NCBI GenBank assembly: GCA_000737985.1
Contig: JNVT01000096.1
Location: 55,291 to 119,290, forward strand
DNA: 64,000 nucleotides
Origin: Gammaproteobacteria bacterium MFB021
GTDB lineage: Bacteria > Pseudomonadota > Gammaproteobacteria > Pseudomonadales > Halomonadaceae
Direction of reading: 5' to 3'
The notes under the pieces were generated by a model. The model made no database searches. It saw only the letters and a list, made by a program, of their open reading frames with translations, and was not told the DNA's origin. Positions 1-6,394 of this stretch are shown here, piece by piece. How positions within the stretch are numbered: position 1 is the stretch's first letter; every line of letters starts with the position of its first letter. The position numbers were made by a program, and so were the translations under genes.

Positions 1-731
1 CCGCCGAGGCCGAGTCACACCGCCAGCCGCGCAAGGCGATCATCGAGATCGATGCCGGCCACGGCGGCAAGGACCCGGGCTGCGTCAGCGCCGATGACCA
101 CTACGAGAAGTATGTCGCCCTGGGCGTGGCCGACGCGCTCAAGACACGGCTCCACGCCGATGCGCGCTTCGAGCCCTCGCTGACCCGGGACAGCGATATC
201 TTCATTCCACTGCATCAGCGCGTGCTGATGGCCCGCGACCACCACGCCGACCTGTTCATCTCGATCCATGCCGATGCCGCGCCCACCCCGTCGGCGTCGG
301 GGGCCTCGGTCTACATCCTCTCCGAGCACGGCGCCAGTTCGGCAATGGCACGCTGGCTGGCGGAGAGCCAGAACGCCGCCGACCGCTACGACTCGACCCG
401 CGACAGCAACATCTATTCGGATGACCCCGACGTGCAGTCGGTGCTGATCGACCTGTCGATGCGCGGGACCGACGCCGCCAGCCAGAAGCTGGCCAAGACC
501 ACGCTGGGCCATCTCGGCGAGGTGACCCACCTGCATCAGCACCGGGTCAACAAGGCGGCGTTCGCGGTGCTCAAGTCGCCGGATATCCCCTCGATGCTGG
601 TGGAGACCGGGTTCATGTCCAACCGCGCCGACTGCAAGCGCCTGCTGGTCAAGGCGCACCAGCAGGCGCTGGCCGAGGCACTGCACCAGAGCGTGGCCGA
701 CTTCTTCGAGGCCAACCCGTTGCCGGCGTGA
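1..731 (+). CDS. N-acetylmuramoyl-L-alanine amidase (AmiB/AmiC type), 5' truncated by window edge
   Basis: The reading frame is open from the window edge, so only the catalytic Amidase_3 domain is seen. It would cleave the bond between N-acetylmuramic acid and the stem peptide during daughter-cell separation in the periplasm. The zinc and catalytic signature is visible: IDAGHGGKDPG near the start, the Glu of YEKYVAL, SIHADA, and the final LVETGFMSN with the catalytic Glu. A segment of about 70 residues between SIHADA and LVETGF (SSAMARWLAESQNAAD onwards) matches the regulatory helix insertion of the AmiB/AmiC group, which is released by EnvC/NlpD-type activators. The start codon and any AMIN domain lie outside the window. 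Whether it is AmiB or AmiC cannot be decided here. Confidence 0.9.
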   Translation, partial: AEAESHRQPRKAIIEIDAGHGGKDPGCVSADDHYEKYVALGVADALKTRLHADARFEPSLTRDSDIFIPLHQRVLMARDHHADLFISIHADAAPTPSASGASVYILSEHGASSAMARWLAESQNAADRYDSTRDSNIYSDDPDVQSVLIDLSMRGTDAASQKLAKTTLGHLGEVTHLHQHRVNKAAFAVLKSPDIPSMLVETGFMSNRADCKRLLVKAHQQALAEALHQSVADFFEANPLPA

Positions 732-1157
732 AGCGCCCGCCACGCCTGGCGCTGTCAGCATCACTCGGCCACGCCGTCAGCGACGGCGCGGCCGCCCTAA
801 GAGGGTGTTTACAAACCCTCTGACGCTGGGCGCCGGAGGCAGGGCAAAGCGAGGGTCCTTTGCCAGGGATGGCAAAGGTAGCGCCCAGGGAGGGGGTCAC
901 AGCGCCCTCGCGACGCCCTGCCGCCGGATAAGCCCACGTCGTCTGGCGGCTGTGAAAGCCGTTATAAGCTCGTGTTAAGCGAACCGGCGTAGAACGACAG
1001 CCATCACCCGTTGCCAGGCGCCGACAACGCCAGGCGGCGGCTGACAAAAAGATGACCGTTTCGTTACCAATCCCTGCGCACGGGCCGCCGTCGCGGCGCT
1101 AGCATGGCGATCTGGTTTTTCCCGCACGCCGTTCAAGGACGCCCCCGTACCGCTATC
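732..1157. other. Intergenic region holding repeat copy 1
   Basis: This 426-base gap between the amidase and the PAP2 gene contains a copy of the structured repeat (about 808-968) preceded by a 16-bp end sequence shared with the second repeat family (800-815). After the repeat, 969-1157 shows no convincing reading frame with a ribosome binding site. The only alternative is an upstream in-frame ATG at 1104 of the phosphatase. Confidence 0.6.
808..968 (+). repeat. Structured intergenic repeat, copy 1
   Basis: First of four copies of one element (others at 54459-54620 minus, 59305-59460 plus, 63190-63349 plus). Pairing potential in this copy: CTGGGCGC at 826-833 with GCGCCCAG at 881-888; CTTTGCCA at 858-865 with TGGCAAAG at 870-877 around a GGGA loop; GGCAAAG at 843-849 competing for the same CTTTGCC; and CCGGAGGCAGGGC at 833-845 with GCCCTGCCGCCGG at 915-927 (12 of 13 pairs). 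It lies 76 nt after the amidase stop codon, on the same strand. No protein-coding signal is seen in it. Confidence 0.85.
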
Positions 1158-1754
1158 ATGGAAGCGCTCAACCTTCGCCTGTTCGACTGGCTCAACGCCC
1201 CCGCCCACGCCTCCCGGCTGACCCTGGATCTGGCCTACGCGCTGGCCATCTACGCCATCTACCTGGTGCCGCTGTTGATGATCGTCGGCTGGCTGCAGCG
1301 CGACCCGGCCCGCCAGCGCCTGGCCCTGCGCGGCCTGGTGGCCTGCGTCGCCGCGCTCGGCGTCAACAGCGTGATCGGGCTGACGTGGAGCCATCCGCGC
1401 CCGTTCATGCTACCGGTGGGGCACACCTACCTGAGCCATGCCGCCGACAGCTCCTTCCCCAGCGATCACATGACAGTGATCACCGCCGCCGCAGTGACCC
1501 TGCTACTGTCGCGGGAGCTGCGCCCGCTGGGGGTGATATTCGCCGCCATCGGCCTGGGTATCGCCTGGTCGCGGATCTATCTGGGGGTGCACTTCCCCCT
1601 GGACATGCTGGGGGCGCTGCTGATCTCCGGCTCGGTGGCCCTGCTCGCCGCACGCTGCGAGACCTACTACATGCCCGCACTGCACCGGCTGGCCCGAGGC
1701 ATTCACCGGCGACTGCTGGCGCCGCTGATCGAGCGCGGCTGGTTGCCGCGCTGA
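1158..1754 (+). CDS. PAP2 family phosphatase, probable undecaprenyl-diphosphatase (BcrC/YbjG type)
   Basis: A 198-residue integral membrane phosphatase of the PAP2 superfamily. Family motifs are present: RPF at residues 81-83 (first motif, RP), SFPSDH at 99-104, and RIYLGVHFPLD at 139-149 with the catalytic His145. Several hydrophobic helices flank them. BcrC/YbjG proteins dephosphorylate undecaprenyl diphosphate on the periplasmic side to recycle the lipid carrier for peptidoglycan, which suits the neighbouring cell-wall amidase. I chose the ATG at 1158 because it gives the usual family length and N-terminus. An in-frame ATG at 1104 adds 18 residues but has no Shine-Dalgarno sequence. Lipid phosphatases of other specificity share these motifs, so the substrate is inferred. 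Confidence 0.82.
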   Translation: MEALNLRLFDWLNAPAHASRLTLDLAYALAIYAIYLVPLLMIVGWLQRDPARQRLALRGLVACVAALGVNSVIGLTWSHPRPFMLPVGHTYLSHAADSSFPSDHMTVITAAAVTLLLSRELRPLGVIFAAIGLGIAWSRIYLGVHFPLDMLGALLISGSVALLAARCETYYMPALHRLARGIHRRLLAPLIERGWLPR

Positions 1755-1767
1755 GCCAGGTGCCGTA

Positions 1768-1804
1768 AACACCACGGCCGGGTAGTGTGCCCGGCCGTGG
1801 TGTT
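1768..1804. terminator. Bidirectional hairpin terminator between PAP2 and symporter genes
   Basis: A perfect 15-bp stem (1768-1782 with 1790-1804) and 7-nt loop sits between two convergent genes ending at 1754 and 1834. There is no long T run on either side, but position and strength fit a shared terminator. Confidence 0.75.
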
Positions 1805-1833
1805 AGACGTTTCTGCCAACGCGCTCGTCGTCC

Positions 1834-3222
1834 TCAGGCAGTACTCGAGACCGCCGCCGGGCGCCGCCCGGCCAGACTCACCGCGATCAGCGTCAGCGCC
1901 GCCAGCGGCATCGCCACCAGCACGCTGTTCCAGCCCATCGGCTTGCCCAGGGCGAGCTCCCACACCAGCGTCATCCCGCCACCCACAAGCATCGCCGACA
2001 GCGCCCCGGCCGGGGTCGCCCGCGGCCACAGCAGCGCGGCCAGGAACACCGGGGTGATCGCCGCGCCGTACATGCCGTAGGAGTACATCTGCATCGCCAG
2101 CACGCTGGGGAAGAAGGCACCCAGCACCCAGGCCAGCAGGCCGAGCAGCACCACCGCCAGGCGGTTGAGCAGCAGCGCCTTGCCCGCCGGCACCTGGATC
2201 TTGAGAAGCCCACCGACGATGTCCTGGGTCAGGCTGGCCGAGGCCGAGAGCAGATACGAGTTGCCGGTGGTCAGTAGCAGCGCCACGATCGAGGCCAGCA
2301 GCAGGCCGCCGATCACACTGGGGACGCCCTGCTGGGCCAGCGTCATCATCGCGGTCGACGGCGTGATATCGGGATACATCACCCGCGTGGCGCACACCAG
2401 CAGCGTGATCAACGAGGTGCAGACGATGGAGGCCAGGACCAGACCCAGCGCGGCCTTCTTGGCGGTCTGCGGGTCGCGCGCCGCGGCGAAGCGCTGAAAC
2501 AGGTTCTGATCGCCCAGGATGAGCAGGAACAGCGGCAGGAAGTAGCTCAGTGCCTGCCACGGCGAGAGCCCGCCGAGCAGCGTCTGGTGGGTCGCCGGCA
2601 GCGCCTCCATCATGCCATCGAGGCCACCCAGCCGGGTCAGCACCAGCGGCAGCGCGATCAGCATGCTACCGAAGATGATCACCGCGCTCAGATAGTCGGT
2701 GTAGGCCACCGAGACCAGCCCGCCCATGGTCGCCAGGCCAATCATCACCAGCGCCGCGATCACCACGCCCTGCCACACCGGCAGGCCGAAGACGAGATTG
2801 AGCGCCTGCCCCGCGCCGGTGAACTGATACGACACGATACCGACGTAGGCGAGCAGGATGATCAGCGACGCGATCGAGCGCGCCACCGGGCCGAAGCGCG
2901 CCTCGATCAGCGCCGGGATGGTGGTGGCCCGCGAGCGGCGCATCTTGCGCGCCAGCAGGAAGTAGACCACCAGCGCGGCGATCGGCGTGCCGGCGAAGAA
3001 GAAGATCGCCGCCCCCGGGCCGTGCTGGAACACAAAGCTCGCGCCGCCGACGATCGAGCCGGAGCCGACGAAGGTCGCCAGCAGCGTCGCGGTGAGCACC
3101 AGGGTCGAGAGCGAGCGTCCGGCGACGATGAAGTCGGTATCGTCGTGGACCTTGCGCCGTGAGAAGTAGAGCCCCACGACGACCATCAGCAGCAGATAGG
3201 CAATGACGAAGAGTGCATGCAT
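1834..3222 (-). CDS. Sodium:solute symporter family (SSF/SSS) transporter
   Basis: A 462-residue, almost wholly hydrophobic protein with 12-13 predicted membrane spans. The start, MHALFVIAYLLLMVVVGLYF, followed by SRRKVHDDTDFIVAGRS, is the classic N-terminus of SSF symporters (PanF/PutP/YidK group). FVGSGSIVGGASFVFQHGPGA matches the glycine-rich region of the first helices. SSF proteins import organic solutes with Na+. The likely cargo is a substrate or product of the amidohydrolase encoded just upstream on the same strand (3354-4607); this is inference from context. The start has GGAGG about 8 nt upstream. A 16-bp tandem repeat and a terminator-like hairpin separate the two genes, so independent transcription is possible. 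Confidence 0.85.
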   Translation of the reverse strand: MHALFVIAYLLLMVVVGLYFSRRKVHDDTDFIVAGRSLSTLVLTATLLATFVGSGSIVGGASFVFQHGPGAAIFFFAGTPIAALVVYFLLARKMRRSRATTIPALIEARFGPVARSIASLIILLAYVGIVSYQFTGAGQALNLVFGLPVWQGVVIAALVMIGLATMGGLVSVAYTDYLSAVIIFGSMLIALPLVLTRLGGLDGMMEALPATHQTLLGGLSPWQALSYFLPLFLLILGDQNLFQRFAAARDPQTAKKAALGLVLASIVCTSLITLLVCATRVMYPDITPSTAMMTLAQQGVPSVIGGLLLASIVALLLTTGNSYLLSASASLTQDIVGGLLKIQVPAGKALLLNRLAVVLLGLLAWVLGAFFPSVLAMQMYSYGMYGAAITPVFLAALLWPRATPAGALSAMLVGGGMTLVWELALGKPMGWNSVLVAMPLAALTLIAVSLAGRRPAAVSSTA

Positions 3223-3240
3223 GGTGCAGGCCTCCGATTG

Positions 3241-3304
3241 TGGTTGTTATGGATCGTGGTTGTTATGGATCGTGATTGTTCTGGATCGCGGTTGTTATCG
3301 ACGG
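3241..3304. repeat. 16-bp tandem repeat, four units
   Basis: Units at 3241, 3257, 3273 and 3289. The first two are identical (TGGTTGTTATGGATCG); the third and fourth carry a few changes. The array lies in the leader region of the symporter gene, just upstream of its ribosome binding site. Confidence 0.85.
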
Positions 3305-3317
3305 TGGTGGTCGTCCA

Positions 3318-3348
3318 GCGCGGCCGTGGGTGGCGCCCACGGCCGCGC
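3318..3348 (-). terminator. Hairpin terminator after the amidohydrolase gene
   Basis: A perfect 13-bp GC-rich stem (3318-3330 with 3336-3348), 5-nt loop, starting 5 nt past the amidohydrolase stop codon. No clear T run follows, so confidence is moderate. Confidence 0.6.
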
Positions 3349-3353
3349 CGGGC

Positions 3354-4607
3354 TCAACGGCTCAGACGCTCCTTGATCACACGCCCGCCCTGCATGATCA
3401 GCGCCAGATGATCGCCCTGGCCGGTCAGCAGCCGCATATCCTCCAGCGGATTGCCGTCGACCACGATCAGGTCGGCATAGGCCCCCGGCGCGATACAGCC
3501 GACCTCCCCCTCCATGCGCAGCAGCTTGGCCGCGGTGGCGGTGGCGCTGCGGATCACCTCGTGGGGCGGCAGCACCTGGGCACGGATCACGAACTCGTCG
3601 GACTGATGCGGATGCATCTCGCCGAGCAGGTCGGTGCCGTAGGCCATCTCCAGGCCCGCCTCGCGCATGGTCACCAGGCTCTCCAGCCCGGCCAGGCGCA
3701 CGTCGTCGATCTTGGCCACCGACTCCGGCTTGAGCCCGTACTCAGCACCCTCGAGCTTGAGCCGTTCGTAGGTCACCAGAGTGGGACACGCCATCGCCCC
3801 GCGCTCGGCGGCAAAGCGCGCGGTCTCCGCGGTGATCAGATTGCAGTGCTCGAGCGAGCGCACCCCCGCTTCGACCGCGCGCCGGATCGCCTCATCGGTA
3901 TACAGGTGCGCGCTGACGTAGGTCTGGGCGTTGCTCGCCTCCTCGACAATGGTCTCGAGTTCGGCGCGTGAGAAGCTGAGGAAATCGATCGGGTCGCTGG
4001 GCGAGGAGACACCACCGTTGGCCATCACCTTGATGAACTGGGCGCCGCCCTTGATCTCCTGACGTACCGCGCGACGCACCGCCTCGACGCCGTCGCAGAT
4101 ACGCCCCATCGAGCCCAGCCGACGAGTCTGGTACTGATCGTCACGCTCGTCATAGAAGCCGCGGTAGTCGTTGTGGCCGCCGGTCTGCGACAGCGCCTTG
4201 CCGCAGATCACCAGTCTAGGGCCGACGAAGTAGCCCTCCGCCACCGCCTGCTGGATGGCGCGGTCGGCGCCGCCGACGTCGCGCACCGTGGTGAAGCCGC
4301 GCTCGAGCATGCCTTTCAGGATCGGCGTGGCGCGCGCCGCGACCAGCGCATCGGGCAGCAGCGCATTGGCGCCGAGATCGGCGGTGGTGGCGATCACATG
4401 TACGTGGCAGTCGATCAGCCCCGGCATCAGGGTACGCCCGCCGAGATCGATCACCTCGGCGTGGGCAGCATCGATCGGCGTCTCGGCGACCTGGACGATG
4501 CGGTCACCCTCGATCAGTAGCTGGAGGCCATCGCGCGGTTCGGCGGCGCTGCCGTCGACCAGGCGGAAGTTCTTGAGCAGGCGGGCGGAGGGCGTGCGTT
4601 CGGTCAT
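3354..4607 (-). CDS. Metal-dependent amidohydrolase (imidazolonepropionase/prolidase-like)
   Basis: A 417-residue amidohydrolase-superfamily enzyme. Metal ligands can be placed: HVH at residues 68-70 (DCHVHV), Lys193 in FIKVMANGG as the likely carbamylated bridge, His234 in VSAHLY, His254 in SLEHC and Asp326 in AYGTDLLG. The last residues (ADLIVVDGNPLEDM) form the second beta-sandwich half typical of this family. Related proteins are Zn-dependent dipeptidases (Xaa-Pro/Sgx9260 type) or hydrolases of cyclic amides. The exact substrate cannot be read from sequence. It lies between a LysR regulator gene upstream and an SSF symporter downstream, all minus strand, suggesting a small catabolic unit that imports and hydrolyses a peptide-like or amide compound. 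Confidence 0.82.
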   Translation of the reverse strand: MTERTPSARLLKNFRLVDGSAAEPRDGLQLLIEGDRIVQVAETPIDAAHAEVIDLGGRTLMPGLIDCHVHVIATTADLGANALLPDALVAARATPILKGMLERGFTTVRDVGGADRAIQQAVAEGYFVGPRLVICGKALSQTGGHNDYRGFYDERDDQYQTRRLGSMGRICDGVEAVRRAVRQEIKGGAQFIKVMANGGVSSPSDPIDFLSFSRAELETIVEEASNAQTYVSAHLYTDEAIRRAVEAGVRSLEHCNLITAETARFAAERGAMACPTLVTYERLKLEGAEYGLKPESVAKIDDVRLAGLESLVTMREAGLEMAYGTDLLGEMHPHQSDEFVIRAQVLPPHEVIRSATATAAKLLRMEGEVGCIAPGAYADLIVVDGNPLEDMRLLTGQGDHLALIMQGGRVIKERLSR

Positions 4608-4708
4608 GATTGGGCTCTTGTGGGGACGGGAACGTCTCGAGCCTAATCAGCGCGGGAACGGCCTGAAAAGCGACAAAAACGCATGTCAGCATGCGGCCAG
4701 CGCATCGT

Positions 4709-5677
4709 TCAGCTTGCGCCGCGACCGCCCCCCGGGCTCGCGGCCAGCGGTTCGTTGGGCGCCATCTCCAGCAGCCAGCGCTTGAAGCAGCGGGTGGCGT
4801 AGTTCTCGCGGCGCTCCTCCGGGGTGATCAGGAAATAGCCGCCACCGTGGCTGGCCCAATGGTCGGAGGCCCATACCAGGCGCCCGCGGCGGATCTGGCT
4901 GTCGATCACATGCCGCCAGCCGAGCACGACGCCCTGCTCCAGGCTCGCCATCTCCACCAGCGTCGGATAGTGGTTGCACACCAGGGTATTGGCCAGTGCC
5001 GGGCTGGCCAGGCGGTGGTAGCGAAACCAGTCGTGCCAGGAGATCCACAGGCTCTGAGCATCCTCGAGCATCAGCAGCGTCTCGTGCTGCAGCTGCGCCG
5101 GGCTCAGACGTTCGCCCTCGCCCAGCCCGTGGCGCTCGCGGCAAGTGGCGAGATAGCCCGGCGCGCAGGCGGTATAAACCTGCTCGGGGATCACGAAGGT
5201 AGTGTCGAACCCCGGCAACGCTGGGCTCTTCAGGTAGTAGAGGCCGATGTCGAACTCGAACGAGGAGAGCGAGGTGACGCCGTCGCGCACGATCAGGCGC
5301 AGCTTGATATCAGGGTGGGTGCGCCGGAACAGGCTCAGCCGCGGCGCCATCCAGAACTGCGCCACGCCGGCAGTGCAGGCCAGCGTGAGCTCGTTCTCGC
5401 CGGTGCTCTTCATCACCTCGGCGGTGGCCTGAACGCAGTCGTCGAGGATCGCCCGGACCTGCAGCGCATAGGCTTCGCCGGCCCGGGTCAGGGTCAGCCG
5501 CCGCTGTTCGCGCACGAACAGCTTGCGCCCCAGAAACTGCTCGAGATGGACCACCTGGCGACTCACCGCGCTCTGCGACAGATTGAGCTCGCCCGCGGCG
5601 CGGGTAAAGCTCATGTGGCGCACCGCTGACTCGAAGGCGACCAGCGAGTTGAGCGGCGGCAGGGGGGACATGCGCAT
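4709..5677 (-). CDS. LysR-family transcriptional regulator (GcvA-like)
   Basis: A DNA-binding regulator with an N-terminal winged helix-turn-helix (SFTRAAGELNLSQSAVSRQVVHLE, residues about 24-47) and a C-terminal periplasmic-binding-protein-like effector domain. PLPPLNSLVAFESAVRHMSF is typical of the GcvA/AmpR subgroup. I chose the ATG at 5677: it follows a GGAG at the right spacing, whereas the upstream TTG at 5692 does not. The gene precedes the amidohydrolase on the same strand by about 100 nt, so it may control that gene and the symporter. It is a specific-pathway regulator by inference; the effector is unknown. Confidence 0.85.
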   Translation of the reverse strand: MRMSPLPPLNSLVAFESAVRHMSFTRAAGELNLSQSAVSRQVVHLEQFLGRKLFVREQRRLTLTRAGEAYALQVRAILDDCVQATAEVMKSTGENELTLACTAGVAQFWMAPRLSLFRRTHPDIKLRLIVRDGVTSLSSFEFDIGLYYLKSPALPGFDTTFVIPEQVYTACAPGYLATCRERHGLGEGERLSPAQLQHETLLMLEDAQSLWISWHDWFRYHRLASPALANTLVCNHYPTLVEMASLEQGVVLGWRHVIDSQIRRGRLVWASDHWASHGGGYFLITPEERRENYATRCFKRWLLEMAPNEPLAASPGGGRGAS

Positions 5678-5894
5678 GGGAAGCTCCGGCAAGGCGACGA
5701 AGAGAGAGCCAGGATACGTGATCCCGCCGCCGCGAACGCCCCTCGCGGATCACGGGGCGTGGATGTCACCGAGGAGGGGATGCCGTGGTGCGACAATCCA
5801 CCTCATCCCCCGGCGAGTCGCCACGGAACTTTTTGGTTACCATCCGAGACGTGTGGGTAACACATGACTTTTCCTGCCCACCGCCATCGCGTGG

Positions 5895-6296
5895 ATGACG
5901 ATGATCCGACTCACTCGAACCCGCAGCGCCTACCGTCGCCTGGCCGCCAGTCTGGCGCTGATGGCGATGATGATGCTGTTCCTGGGGCCGCTGATCTCGC
6001 AGATCCAGGCGTCGGAGTCGTCTCATTCGTCGATGCGAATGGCGGCGATGCCCGGCATGTCGATGGCGTCCATGCACGCCCGCGATACGTCGGAGCGCGC
6101 CGTCTTCGCCTGGCACGATCAGTGCGGCTACTGCTCGCTGTGGCAGCACTTCCCCACCGCCCATAGCGACGTTCCCGCCGTTGTCCGCAGCGTCCTCAAG
6201 CCCGCCGGTGGTCGTTTCGAATCGCCGCGCCCCGCAGCCTCGAGCGACCACCTGTGGTTCGAAGGCCGCCCCCGCGCCCCACCCGCGTTCTCCTGA
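5895..6296 (+). CDS. DUF2946 family protein, copper-associated exported protein
   Basis: A 133-residue protein with an N-terminal hydrophobic segment (LAASLALMAMMMLFLGPLIS) and the family hallmark CGYCSLWQHFP near residue 75. Between them lies a Met/His-rich stretch (SMRMAAMPGMSMASMH), the kind of thioether ligand set used for Cu(I). DUF2946 proteins are found beside copper TonB receptors and CopC/CopD, as here, where the OprC-type receptor gene follows about 100 nt downstream. No function is proven; a role in copper handling at the inner membrane or periplasm is inferred. Two ATG codons (5895, 5901) are possible starts; no strong Shine-Dalgarno separates them. Confidence 0.75.
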   Translation: MTMIRLTRTRSAYRRLAASLALMAMMMLFLGPLISQIQASESSHSSMRMAAMPGMSMASMHARDTSERAVFAWHDQCGYCSLWQHFPTAHSDVPAVVRSVLKPAGGRFESPRPAASSDHLWFEGRPRAPPAFS

Positions 6297-6394
6297 TTCG
6301 CACTCTCATCCTGTTCATCCGGCTTCCGCTTCCGGCGGTGGTGCTGCCCGCCCGTGCGGCCGGATCACACTCGAATCGCATTCAAGGGAACTTC

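Noticed and set aside
808..968. Repeat copy 1 as a degenerate gene or IS fragment
   Set aside because: No shared reading frame survives between the four copies, and conservation follows stems rather than codons; no transposase remnant is present.
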